Positions 57,257 to 64,000 of a DNA stretch of 64,000 nt are shown one piece after another. Source of the stretch: Deltaproteobacteria bacterium (GTDB taxonomy: Bacteria > Myxococcota > UBA727 > VGSZ01); contig JADZDP010000224.1 in assembly GCA_020850995.1 (NCBI GenBank), positions 1-64,000 on the forward strand. The letters are read 5' to 3'. The notes below the pieces were generated by a model, which searched no databases, was not told the DNA's origin, and saw only the letters and a program-made list of their open reading frames with translations. The first letter of the stretch is position 1; each line of letters starts with the position of its first letter. The translations under genes were made by a program, and so were the position numbers.

Positions 57257-58207
57257 ATGGCGCAGATCCCCGACGTCGTTCCCGAGAACTTCAAGGTCCC
57301 CTGGGCGTGGCTCGACGGCAAGCTGGTCGACAACCAGAGCGCTTCGGTGCCGTTGATGGCGTACACGCTGCACTACGGCTTGGGCGCGTTCGAGGGCATC
57401 CGCGCCTACGAGGGCGACAAGGGCCCGGCGGTCTTTCGCCTCACCGAGCACATGGAGCGCCTGCACCGATCGTGTCGCATGATCCGCATGGAGCTGCCCT
57501 TCTCCGTCGACGAGCTGTGCAAGGCCGCGTGTGAGACGCTGGCCGCCAACAAGATGCGCGCGGGGTACGTGCGGCCCATCGCCTTCGTCGACGACGGCAA
57601 GCGAGGCCTCGGCGCGCTCAACAACCGCGTGCGCGTGGGCATCGTGGTGTGGCCTTGGGGCGCCTACCTCGGCGACGAGGGCATCAAGAAGGGCATCCGC
57701 TGCCAGATCGCCAACGTGGCGCGCATGAGCCCGCGCTCGTTCTTCCCCAAGGGCAAGATCTGCGGCCAGTACGTCAACTCCATCCTGGCCAAGCGCGCCG
57801 CCATCTTGTCGGGCTACGACGAGGCCATCCTGCTCGACGACCAAGGCTTCGTCGCCGAGGCCAGCGGCGAGAACATCTTCGCCGTCAAGGGCAACCGCCT
57901 CACCACTCCGGCGCCCTCGTCGCCCATCCTCGAGGGCATCACGCGCGACAGCGTGCTGCAGATCGCCAAGCAGCTCGGGCTCGAGGTGAAGGAGCAGCGC
58001 TTCGCGCGCGAGGCGCTGCTCATCGCCGACGAGGTCTTCCTCACGGGCACGGCCGCCGAGGTGACGCCGGTGCGCGACATCGACGGCGTGGCCGTGGGCG
58101 CGGGCACCCGCGGTCCCGTCGTGGAGCGCATCCAGAGCGCCTATCGCGACGCCGTCACCGGGCGCCTCGCGGGCTTCGAGCGCTGGCTGACCCCGTACAG
58201 CGCGTGA
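57257..58207 (+). CDS. ilvE: Branched-chain amino acid aminotransferase IlvE
   Basis: A 316-residue PLP-dependent enzyme that makes the last step of Val, Leu and Ile synthesis and the first of their breakdown. The start is ATG 57257. N-terminal motifs MAYTLHYGLGAFEGIRAY and PAVFRLTEHMERL are typical of class IV aminotransferases. The Schiff-base lysine is Lys167 in PKGKICGQYVNS, aligned with Lys in the E. coli enzyme. EASGENIF (201-208) has the PLP-N1 Glu, and FLTGTAAEVTPV is the C-terminal phosphate-loop motif. Length matches the family. The gene stands alone, with a hairpin upstream and a terminator downstream. Confidence 0.95.
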   Translation: MAQIPDVVPENFKVPWAWLDGKLVDNQSASVPLMAYTLHYGLGAFEGIRAYEGDKGPAVFRLTEHMERLHRSCRMIRMELPFSVDELCKAACETLAANKMRAGYVRPIAFVDDGKRGLGALNNRVRVGIVVWPWGAYLGDEGIKKGIRCQIANVARMSPRSFFPKGKICGQYVNSILAKRAAILSGYDEAILLDDQGFVAEASGENIFAVKGNRLTTPAPSSPILEGITRDSVLQIAKQLGLEVKEQRFAREALLIADEVFLTGTAAEVTPVRDIDGVAVGAGTRGPVVERIQSAYRDAVTGRLAGFERWLTPYSA

Positions 58208-58241
58208 GCAGCGCGTGACCAGCGCGTGACCAGCGCGTGAA
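58198..58241 (+). repeat. Four tandem 11-bp repeats across the ilvE stop
   Basis: CAGCGCGTGAC repeats with small changes at 58198, 58209, 58220 and 58231. The first copy contains the ilvE stop codon. Because 11 is not a multiple of three, the four TGA triplets fall in all three frames. Confidence 0.9.
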
Positions 58242-58328
58242 CGCCGCGCAGGCCGCTGATCCAGGCGCGCACGCCAAACCGATCGGTCACCGGATACGGT
58301 TTTCGCCTGCTGCGACGCGTCACGATAA

Positions 58329-58367
58329 GCCCTTGGGAAAACAGCGGTTTCCGGGCCCTTTTGTTTT
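58329..58367 (+). terminator. Intrinsic terminator of ilvE
   Basis: GCCC, a 3-nt bulge and GGAAA pair with TTTCC and GGGC (58329-58356), followed by a T-rich tract CCTTTTGTTTT. The tract runs straight into the -35 element of the next promoter. Confidence 0.6.
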
Positions 58368-58394
58368 GACAGGTCCATCACAAGACCCTATGGC
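58366..58394 (+). promoter_or_regulatory. Promoter of the Fic gene
   Basis: A perfect TTGACA (58366-58371), a 17-bp spacer and TATGGC (58389-58394). The predicted start near 58401 leaves a leader of about 160 nt. The region 58242-58365 between the 11-bp repeats and this promoter holds only the terminator. Confidence 0.55.
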
Positions 58395-58523
58395 CCGCCT
58401 ACTTTTTTTGTGAGGTGCGCCGCTGGCGAGGGCCAGGGGCGGGGCGAGAGGCGAGCCGGGTTGTCCGTGCCGCCGCTCGCTCGCAGACGGGTTCCGGGGA
58501 GTCCCGATCGACGTGTTTCACCC

Positions 58524-58545
58524 GCCCAGCATGGGCGCCCTTTTT
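58524..58545 (+). promoter_or_regulatory. Terminator-like hairpin just before the Fic ribosome site
   Basis: CGCCCA-GCA-TGGGCG (58524-58537... stem of six) is followed by CCC and five T, then the ribosome site GGGGGAG (58546-58552). As RNA it looks like an intrinsic terminator. The CCC (58538-58540) can instead pair with the GGG of the ribosome site, giving a second structure. This is the layout of an attenuator. Confidence 0.45.
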
Positions 58546-58561
58546 GGGGGAGCTGACTCAA

Positions 58562-59401
58562 ATGTCCTTCGACTTCGACGACTTTGATGTCCGTGCACGC
58601 TTCAGCGATCTCGACGACAAGGGGGACGAGCTCAACCAGCTGCTGCGGGATCTTCCCGACGAGCGGGCTGACTTCGACGAGCGCTGCAAGATTGCGTACA
58701 TCTACCACGACTGTGCCCTCGAGGGCATGGTGCTCACGTACCACGAGCTGCGCGCCGCGGTTGATCGCAAGATCGCATCCGATACGTCGCTGATTCCGAC
58801 GTACCAGGAGATCAAGAACCACAGCGACGCGCTCAACGTCATCCAGGAGCACTGCCGCGAGGAGACGGCCAAGAAGATCCGCGTGCGCAACCCCAAGGTG
58901 ACCGTGCAGCTCATCCATGACCTGCACGTGCTCCTGTCGCGCGGCCTGCCGCGTCGTCAGCCGGGGGCCTTGCGCAAGGACATGCCGCTGCACCGCACCT
59001 ACTTCCACGACATCTACGAGCCCCAGCACATCGAGCCCGGCATGCAGGAGGTGTGTGACGGCGTCGATAACCCCGACTTCCGCGCGCAGCACGCCATCAA
59101 CCAGGCCTGCCTGTTCCACTTCAACTTCATGAAGGTGTTCCCGTTCACCGACGCCAGCGGCAAGGTGGGCCGCTTGTTGATGAACTACTTCCTGATGCGT
59201 GGTGGTTACCTGCCGGCGGTGATCCACGCGAGCGATCGCCAGGCCTACTACGAGGCGCTCAAGGTGGGCCCCGAGGCCCTGCGCATCATCGTCATCGACG
59301 CCATGGACCAAGCCGTCGACGCCGGCATCCGTCACTTGCGCGATCGGCTCAAGTTGCGCTCCGCGGTCCGCTCGCGCGTCGGGCGCATGGCCAACGGCTA
59401 A
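58562..59401 (+). CDS. Fic-domain protein with degenerate active site
   Basis: A 279-residue protein starting at ATG 58562 after GGGGGAG. The overall Fic fold is visible: an inhibitory-helix-like ALEGM (52-56), a helix-turn LIHDLHVLLSRGLP, the beta-flap region LRKDMPLHRTYFHDIY, and the core helix. The core motif, usually HPFxDGNGRxxR, reads FPFTDASGKVGR (193-204): the catalytic His is Phe, Gly is Ala, Asn is Ser, and the anion-binding Arg is Lys. Asp197, Gly200 and Arg204 remain. Standard AMPylation is thus unlikely. It may be a pseudoenzyme that binds nucleotide or partner proteins, or catalyse a different reaction. It is a single-gene unit with strong promoter and terminator signals. Confidence 0.75.
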   Translation: MSFDFDDFDVRARFSDLDDKGDELNQLLRDLPDERADFDERCKIAYIYHDCALEGMVLTYHELRAAVDRKIASDTSLIPTYQEIKNHSDALNVIQEHCREETAKKIRVRNPKVTVQLIHDLHVLLSRGLPRRQPGALRKDMPLHRTYFHDIYEPQHIEPGMQEVCDGVDNPDFRAQHAINQACLFHFNFMKVFPFTDASGKVGRLLMNYFLMRGGYLPAVIHASDRQAYYEALKVGPEALRIIVIDAMDQAVDAGIRHLRDRLKLRSAVRSRVGRMANG

Positions 59402-59439
59402 CCCGATGTGACACCAGGAACCGCTCGCGGGTTCTCGAC

Positions 59440-59470
59440 GAGGGCGCGGCGTTGGCCGCGCTCTCTTTTT
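59440..59470 (+). terminator. Intrinsic terminator of the Fic gene
   Basis: GAGGGCGCGGC (59440-59450), loop GTTG and GCCGCGCTCTC (59455-59465) form an 11-bp stem with one G-U pair, followed by five T. This is the clearest terminator in the window. Confidence 0.8.
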
Positions 59471-59484
59471 GTGCGTCGATCGGG

Positions 59485-59513
59485 TTGACACGCCCCGGTC
59501 CCTGCGGTTGCCT
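59485..59513 (+). promoter_or_regulatory. Candidate promoter of the TPR membrane gene
   Basis: A perfect TTGACA (59485-59490) lies 15 bases after the Fic terminator; the -10 candidate at 59508-59513 (TTGCCT) is poor. A GGAGG ribosome site precedes the ATG at 59540. Confidence 0.35.
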
Positions 59514-59539
59514 CGGCCGGTTCCCGACGGAGGCACTCG

Positions 59540-61150
59540 ATGGCTGGACCCTCGCCCGCTGGCTACAACCGCAACGTCAAGCGCGAGACCGGCGTGAGCG
59601 CGCTGGTGCAGGTCGTGGTGGTGAGCGCCTTGGTTGGCGGGGGCGTGTTCCTGTACTGGAAGTTCCAGTCGGAAGAGAAGCGCATCATGGACCTGGCGGT
59701 GGCGGCCAAGGAGCTCACCGGCGGCGACGACGCGCCCGCCCTGCTCAAGGCCAAGAAGAAGCTCGCCGAGATCCCCGAGGATCGCATCGAGAAGAACGAC
59801 GCCATCTTGTCCACCGCCGCGGAGCTCGAGTCGCAGCTCTTCCAGGCCTACGGCGTCAAGGAGTCGAAAGAGCGCGCCCAGCGCTACGTCGACGAGCTCA
59901 AGGGGCGCGAGGTCAACAGCGCCGAGCGCTACGCAGCCGAGGCCTACCTGTTGCTCGGCGACGGCCGCGCCAACGAGGCCGAGAGCATGCTGATGGACCT
60001 CGTCAACAACCGCGGCGCGCGCCACGCCAAGCTCTTGCACGCGCTCTCGGTGGCCAAGCTGCAGCAGGGCAAGGGCAAGGAGGCCGTGGTGGCCGCGCAA
60101 GAGGGCCAAAAACTCTCGACGCAGCTCGTGCGCCTGCCCATCGCCGAGGGTGACGCGCTCTACGCCGTCGGCAACGTGCCGTCCGCGGCCAACGCCTACC
60201 TCAAGGCCAAGAAGCTCAACGCCGACCACATGCGCGCGCGCACCGCGCTGACGCTGCTCGCGGCCATCACTCGGCAGGCCAAGAGCAGCGAGCTGCTCAA
60301 GGAGCTCGATCGCCAAGTGCAAGAGACACAAGAGCACCCCGACTACGGCGGCAACCCTCCGCCGCGCGTGAAGGGCTTCATCGAGTACGCCAAGGGCGAG
60401 GTGTACCTGGCCGACAACAACGCCAAGGACGCGCTGGCGTTCGCCGAGGCGTCCCTCGGCACCGATCCCGGTCAGCCCGCCACGTACGCCCTCAAGGGGC
60501 GCGCGCTCGCCAAGCTCGGCAAGCTCGACGACGCGCGCGCGTCGTTCGACGAGGCCCTCAAGATCGCACCCTCGTCGCTGCCCATTGCCAAGGCCGCCTA
60601 CGACGTGCTGGCGCGCGCCGGCAAGGCCGCCGACGGTATCGGCTACCTGCAGCGCGTGGTCGAGGCGAACCCCGAGAACGGCATGTCCTACGTCGAGCTC
60701 TCCTTGGCGCAGTCGCTTGCCGGCAAGGGCAAGGACGCCCTCGCGTCGGCCGACAAGGCCATCGAGAAGCTCGGCAACGCGCACGACTTGGCCGTGTTCG
60801 CCAAGGGGCGCGCGCTGCAGGCCGACGGTCAGCTCGACAAGGCGCGCGAAACCTATGGCGAGGCGCTCGGCTACCACAACAACCAAGACTGGGCCGAGCT
60901 CTACTTCGCGCTCGGACAGCTGCGCTTCGCCGAGAAGAACTACGACGACGCCGTGGGCACGCTGGCTCAGGCGATCAAGATCTGGGACAAGACCGGCGCC
61001 TCCATCGATCTGGTGGCCGACGCCTGGGAGCTCACCGGCAAGTCCTACGACGCCATGGGCAAGAAGCACCGTGGCGACGCGCGTGAAGCCTTCCAGAAGG
61101 CCGATGCGCTGCGTAAGGGGCAGGCGAAGGGGCCGGCGGAGGCGCCGTAG
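59540..61150 (+). CDS. Membrane-anchored TPR protein
   Basis: A 536-residue protein with one N-terminal membrane helix (about 22-42, LVQVVVVSALVGGGVFLYW) and no cleavable signal, so the rest should face the periplasm. The remaining residues are a TPR solenoid of about ten units, for example AYLLLGDGRANEAESMLMDL, YALKGRALAKLGKLDDARASF and YFALGQLRFAEKNYDDAVGTL. It could be a scaffold for an envelope complex. It resembles GltE-type proteins only in having TPRs, and lacks a lipobox. Not assigned to a named family. Transcribed from its own promoter. Confidence 0.75.
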   Translation: MAGPSPAGYNRNVKRETGVSALVQVVVVSALVGGGVFLYWKFQSEEKRIMDLAVAAKELTGGDDAPALLKAKKKLAEIPEDRIEKNDAILSTAAELESQLFQAYGVKESKERAQRYVDELKGREVNSAERYAAEAYLLLGDGRANEAESMLMDLVNNRGARHAKLLHALSVAKLQQGKGKEAVVAAQEGQKLSTQLVRLPIAEGDALYAVGNVPSAANAYLKAKKLNADHMRARTALTLLAAITRQAKSSELLKELDRQVQETQEHPDYGGNPPPRVKGFIEYAKGEVYLADNNAKDALAFAEASLGTDPGQPATYALKGRALAKLGKLDDARASFDEALKIAPSSLPIAKAAYDVLARAGKAADGIGYLQRVVEANPENGMSYVELSLAQSLAGKGKDALASADKAIEKLGNAHDLAVFAKGRALQADGQLDKARETYGEALGYHNNQDWAELYFALGQLRFAEKNYDDAVGTLAQAIKIWDKTGASIDLVADAWELTGKSYDAMGKKHRGDAREAFQKADALRKGQAKGPAEAP

Positions 61151-61194
61151 CAGCCGTCGGGGTCGCGGTCTCCATCGTCGCCATCGTGGCTCGG

Positions 61195-61309
61195 CCAGGT
61201 TCTCTTGTTGAACCTGGGGCTTGTGGTCGCTCGTTCGTGGGCGATCACCGCGCTGTCAAGAGCGGCGATCGTCGACAACGCCGTACCGACAAGCCCCAAC
61301 AAACGAGCG
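61195..61309 (+). ncRNA. Candidate structured region (pseudoknot-like) in the 200-bp convergent gap
   Basis: Hairpin CCAGGTTC / GAACCTGG (61195-61217, 7-nt loop). Next, GGGGCTTGT (61216-61224) pairs with ACAAGCCCC (61289-61297), and CGCTCGTT (61228-61235) pairs with AACGAGCG (61302-61309). The order A-B-A'-B' is that of an H-type pseudoknot. No promoter is clear, so this may instead be the shared 3' region of two converging transcripts. Confidence 0.25.
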
Positions 61310-61350
61310 CCGGAACCGCCTCAGCGCGCGCGGGCCGACCGCGCCGCCTA

Positions 61351-61680
61351 TCAGCCCGTGTGCTTCGCGATCATCTCTTCGAGCTTGCGCTTGGGCACGG
61401 CGCCCACGATCTGATCCACCGGCTTGCCGCCCTTGAAGAGGATGAGCGTGGGGATCGAGCGCACGCCGAACTTGCCGGCGACGCCCGGGTTGTCGTCGAT
61501 GTTCACCTTGCCGACCTGCAGCTTGGCGACCTGCTCGTTGGCGATGGCTTCGACGTGCGGCGCGATCGCCAGACAGGGCGCGCACCAGGTGGCCCAGAAG
61601 TCGACGAGGAAGGGCTTGTCTGCCGTCAGCACCGTGCTGTCGAAATTGGCGTCGGTGACCTCGGTGATGTTCTGTGCCAT
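61351..61680 (-). CDS. trxA: Thioredoxin
   Basis: A 109-residue thiol-disulfide reductant. The fold is complete: LVDFWATWCAPC at residues 25-36, the cis-Pro in VRSIPTLILF, and Gly92-type GAVPKRKLEEMI at the end. The active site is W-C33-A-P-C36; the usual sequence is CGPC, so Gly is replaced by Ala, a change seen in some bacterial thioredoxins that can shift redox potential. No signal peptide, so cytoplasmic. It is divergent from the gene at 61824, sharing a 143-bp intergenic region. Confidence 0.93.
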   Translation of the reverse strand: MAQNITEVTDANFDSTVLTADKPFLVDFWATWCAPCLAIAPHVEAIANEQVAKLQVGKVNIDDNPGVAGKFGVRSIPTLILFKGGKPVDQIVGAVPKRKLEEMIAKHTG

Positions 61681-61823
61681 GGGGCCGTTCCTTTGGTTGA
61701 TTGCGGACCCTAACGTCTCGCCGCAGGGGAGGAAAGCGCCTCGACGCGGGACGCACGAGGGAAAACGGGACGTCGACGGCCCGGGTTGCTACGGTGGTGG
61801 GGCGGGGTCACGTTGGAGTCGTA

Positions 61824-62276
61824 GTGGCTGCGGTCTTCCTCTCGAACGCCATGCTCACTCAGTGGTCGGACGAGGGGAAGGTGCGCCTCGAGGACACCAC
61901 GCTCTTCCTGCTGCAAGAGAAGCGCACGGTCACGCTCAAGGCCGCGGTGCGCTTCACCAAGGTGATCGACGACGCCAAGGATCCGAACGCGCTGCTCGGG
62001 AAGGTCAAGACCACCGAGCAGCTCACCGAGCTCGGCGCCGAGCACTACCTCGACAGCGTCATCCTGGGCGACGTGGGCTACACCGTCGTCGAGGGCTTCC
62101 TCGGGGACCTGTCGCCGCCGAAGAAGGCGCGGGCCGCGCGGCCGCCCGCGGCGACGCCGGCGGCCGTGGAGCTGACCCCGCCGCCGACCACCAACGCCGA
62201 GGCGCCTGCTCGCTCGCCGCTCGAGGACGAGGCCGAGGAGCTCTCGCGCCTGTTCCTCAACACCGTGAAGGGTTGA
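61824..62276 (+). CDS. Conserved hypothetical protein (myxobacterial type)
   Basis: A 150-residue protein. The GTG at 61824 is chosen because GGAG lies five bases upstream (61815-61818) and the new N-terminus MAAVFLSNAMLTQWSDEGKVRLE is far better than the longer alternative from 61701. It has LKAAVRFTKVID, KTTEQLTELGAEHYLDSVILGDVGYTVVEGFL, then a Pro/Ala-rich tail and an acidic end. The same layout occurs, as far as I recall, in other myxobacteria with no known function. It converges with the NnrS-like gene, 3 bp apart. Confidence 0.65.
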   Translation: MAAVFLSNAMLTQWSDEGKVRLEDTTLFLLQEKRTVTLKAAVRFTKVIDDAKDPNALLGKVKTTEQLTELGAEHYLDSVILGDVGYTVVEGFLGDLSPPKKARAARPPAATPAAVELTPPPTTNAEAPARSPLEDEAEELSRLFLNTVKG

Positions 62277-62279
62277 GGA

Positions 62280-63389
62280 TCAGCGCGCCCGTGCGCGCGC
62301 CCAGAGGGCGGCCACAACGAAGGCGACCAACGCGAGCGCGTTGCCGATCGCACCTGCCTGGCGCAGCGCGGCGTTTGGCAGCAGGTCACCGGCGACGCGC
62401 AGGGCCACGCTCAGGTGCAGTCCGCATAGCGCCACCAGCAGCGCAGGGTGGTAGGGCAGGGCGATCTTCGCCACCGAGGGCAAGATGATGGGCGCGTGGG
62501 CGAACACCATCGACAGCACGTAGCCGACGAACACGCCGTGCAGCTCGGCGTCGTAGAGCGGGCCGGCCGGCGGCATGGGCAGGAGCATCGTCACCGCGCC
62601 CGTGACGAAGAGCCAGAAGGCGGCGGCCAAGACGCCGAGGGCGGCGAAGCGCGCCAGCCCTTGCGTGCGCACCGTCAGGCGCGCCAGGTCGAAGCGCGCT
62701 TGCCACGCGGCGATCAGCACCATGCAGAGGCCAATGAAGCGATGCGCCACGTCGACGATCCAGGTGGCGGTACAGGACACCACGGCGAAGGCGAGCGCGA
62801 CCGCGATGAGCGCGTTGCCGGCCCACCGCGGCGTCGGCGTCAGGCGCGACATCTCGAGCCGCTCGGCGACGATGGTGAGCACGAAGAAGGCCACCCACGC
62901 GTGGATGACCTCGAAGACCGGCACCCGCAGCGCCCAGCTCAGGTTGCCGAAGGCCAACGCCAGCGACCCGATCAGCATGAGCCAGGTGAAGGGCGCGCGC
63001 TGCCGTCGCACGATGAAGGCGTTGACGCCCACCAACGCGAGCGCGCCGACGGTCGCGAGCCAGGGCGCCCAGCCCAGGCCCGCGATCATCGCGATCGAGG
63101 CGGCCGCGACGGCGCCGGGCGCCACCAGGCTCCACCAGCGCGCCACCGCGACGGCGCGCTCGAGGCTGATGACGGTGCCGAACACGGCCAGCACGAAGAG
63201 CGGGCCGTGGATGGCCGAGACCGAGGGGCCCCACGCCAGCGGCACGCCGATGCGTGTGAGCCCTGCCAGCACCGCGGTGAGCGCCGAGGCGCCCGCGACC
63301 ACCAGCAGGCCGCGGCGCACGAAGAGCTCGGTCCGGGTGTCGCGCGCGCGCGGCGCGGACGCCTGGACGGGCGCGAGCGGAGCAGTCAT
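62280..63389 (-). CDS. Multi-pass membrane protein, NnrS-like
   Basis: A 369-residue protein starting at ATG 63389, overlapping the upstream stop by four bases. About eleven to twelve membrane helices fill nearly all of it. Conserved-looking features are GPSVSAIHGPLFVLAVFG, a HAWVAFFVLTIVAERLEMSR segment, and AELHGVFVGYVLSMVFAHAPIILP with several His in membrane segments. Size, His placement and linkage to hemerythrin and iron-sulfur assembly genes suggest the NnrS type of nitric-oxide-response heme protein, but the sequence is distant and the call is inference. Confidence 0.5.
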   Translation of the reverse strand: MTAPLAPVQASAPRARDTRTELFVRRGLLVVAGASALTAVLAGLTRIGVPLAWGPSVSAIHGPLFVLAVFGTVISLERAVAVARWWSLVAPGAVAAASIAMIAGLGWAPWLATVGALALVGVNAFIVRRQRAPFTWLMLIGSLALAFGNLSWALRVPVFEVIHAWVAFFVLTIVAERLEMSRLTPTPRWAGNALIAVALAFAVVSCTATWIVDVAHRFIGLCMVLIAAWQARFDLARLTVRTQGLARFAALGVLAAAFWLFVTGAVTMLLPMPPAGPLYDAELHGVFVGYVLSMVFAHAPIILPSVAKIALPYHPALLVALCGLHLSVALRVAGDLLPNAALRQAGAIGNALALVAFVVAALWARARAR

Positions 63390-63712
63390 GTGCCCCACCC
63401 GAGCGCGTGCCGTGCCGCCGGCGCCATGCGCTCGGGGCTCCAGGGTGGATCCCACACGAGCTCCACGCCGACGTCGTCGATGCCGGGCAGGGAACGAACG
63501 CGCTGCTCGGCTTCGGCGGCGATCTCCTCGCCGAGCGGGCACGCGGCCGAGGTCATGGTCAGGCGCACGTGTACGCGGCTTCCCTCGACGTCGACGCCGT
63601 AGACCAGCCCAAGGTCGACGATGTTGATGCCCACCTCGGGATCGACGACGCCGCGCAAGGCCAGCAGCGTCGCCTCGCGCAGCTCGTCGGTTCCCGTGGG
63701 GCGCTGCTCCAT
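63386..63712 (-). CDS. MIP18/DUF59-type iron-sulfur assembly factor
   Basis: A 108-residue protein. The family core is visible: LRGVVDPEVGINIVDLGLVYGVDV, then VRLTMTSAACPLGEEIAAEAEQRV with the conserved Cys, and VELVWDPPWSPERMA. Such proteins (SufT, PaaD, MIP18) help insert iron-sulfur clusters into targets. It lies between the hemerythrin gene and the NnrS-like gene, with the stop overlapping the latter by four bases, suggesting a repair function during NO or oxidative damage. Confidence 0.85.
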   Translation of the reverse strand: MEQRPTGTDELREATLLALRGVVDPEVGINIVDLGLVYGVDVEGSRVHVRLTMTSAACPLGEEIAAEAEQRVRSLPGIDDVGVELVWDPPWSPERMAPAARHALGWGT

Positions 63713-63736
63713 CGGCGGCCTCCGTTCGGGCGACCC

Positions 63737-64000
63737 CTAGGCGTCGAAGCGCGGCTTGAGCACGTTGTTCTCGAGGTGGACGTGGGCGAACACGTCGCCC
63801 TCGAGCTGCTGCAGCTCGGAAAACAGCGTGCGATAGCTGTTGCACGCCCAGGGCGGCAGCGTGAAGTCCTCGCTGGCCGCGCGGATGCGCTCGAGCAGCT
63901 TGGCCACCGCCAGGTGCTCTTGGTGCATCGCTGCGAGCAGCGTGGCCTGGCGCGCGCGCTCGGGCGCGGCGGCGGTGAGCGAGGGGAACAGATCGTGCTC
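63737..64000 (-). CDS. RIC/YtfE-type di-iron hemerythrin (5' end outside window)
   Basis: The 87 visible C-terminal residues begin EHDLFPSLTAAAPE at the right edge and end HVHLENNVLKPRFDA. The pattern EH..LFP, MHQEHLAVAKLL and HVHLENN gives the Glu and His ligands of a di-iron hemerythrin domain. The order and the Cys/Pro-containing middle (LPPWACNSYRTLFSEL) match the C-terminal half of RIC/YtfE/ScdA, which repairs iron-sulfur clusters damaged by nitric oxide. It heads an operon with the MIP18-type and NnrS-like genes. Confidence 0.85.
   Translation of the reverse strand, partial: EHDLFPSLTAAAPERARQATLLAAMHQEHLAVAKLLERIRAASEDFTLPPWACNSYRTLFSELQQLEGDVFAHVHLENNVLKPRFDA

Noticed and set aside
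58388..61069. An 893-codon minus-strand frame across the Fic and TPR genes
   Set aside because: It runs through two real genes, a strong terminator and promoters; composition is typical of a shadow frame.

Overview
The window is GC-rich, densely coded DNA from a Gram-negative bacterium, most likely a myxobacterium or close relative (phylum Myxococcota). The evidence is a gliding-motility (Glt) gene cluster of Myxococcus type, lipoproteins with long Glu-Gly spacers, AgmX/PglI-type TonB-like tails, PATAN (DUF4388) regulators, a sigma-54 activator and many TPR proteins. I saw no rRNA, tRNA, CRISPR array, insertion sequence or prophage.

Layout. (1) 1-3960: a redox operon with a cytochrome b561-SHP fusion, diheme cytochrome c (DHC), an OmpR-type regulator and a sensor kinase with a run of 22 aspartates in its periplasmic domain. 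(2) 4067-10116: a TetR-controlled operon with an outer-membrane protein, one ABC ATPase, two FtsX-type permeases and a LolA-like carrier, probably an envelope lipid or lipoprotein export route. (3) 10134-19735: mixed genes, namely a Gly-rich TonB-like protein, a hybrid kinase, GNAT and transglutaminase-like proteins, two surface lipoproteins, a YiaA/B protein and a sigma-54 activator. (4) 19789-23292, minus strand: a glycine-zipper protein, a VWA protein and a Cys-rich lipoprotein that may be GltK/CglC. (5) 23581-51464: the centrepiece, gltA-gltB-gltC-gltD-gltE, two CglF-type small proteins, then gltG-gltH-gltI-gltJ. As I recall, M. xanthus holds these genes at two loci; here they are contiguous and co-directional, with gltI coding for 4161 residues. 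The TolQR-like motor (AglRQS) and MglA are not in the window.

(6) 51471-57176: a possible RelA/SpoT-related protein, a DnaQ-type exonuclease, an FHA protein divergent from a REC-PATAN-J-TPR protein, and a patatin phospholipase. (7) 57257-61150: ilvE, a Fic-domain protein that lacks the catalytic histidine and sits behind a structured leader, and a membrane-anchored TPR protein. (8) 61195-64000: thioredoxin, a small conserved protein, and a likely nitric-oxide/iron-sulfur repair set (NnrS-like membrane protein, MIP18-type factor, RIC/YtfE hemerythrin cut by the window end).

How the parts fit. The Glt proteins would span the envelope: GltI in the cytoplasm, GltJ and GltG in the inner membrane, GltC and GltD in the periplasm, GltE as a lipoprotein, and GltA, GltB and GltH in the outer membrane. 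Apparent terminators and palindromes split the cluster into at least three transcription units: gltA-E(-F-G), gltH-I and gltJ. The most unusual signals are a co-centred 158-bp palindrome between gltI and gltJ, the degenerate Fic protein with a terminator-like leader, a pair of near-leaderless divergent promoters at 53608-53644, and a TetR operator that overlaps its own start codon.
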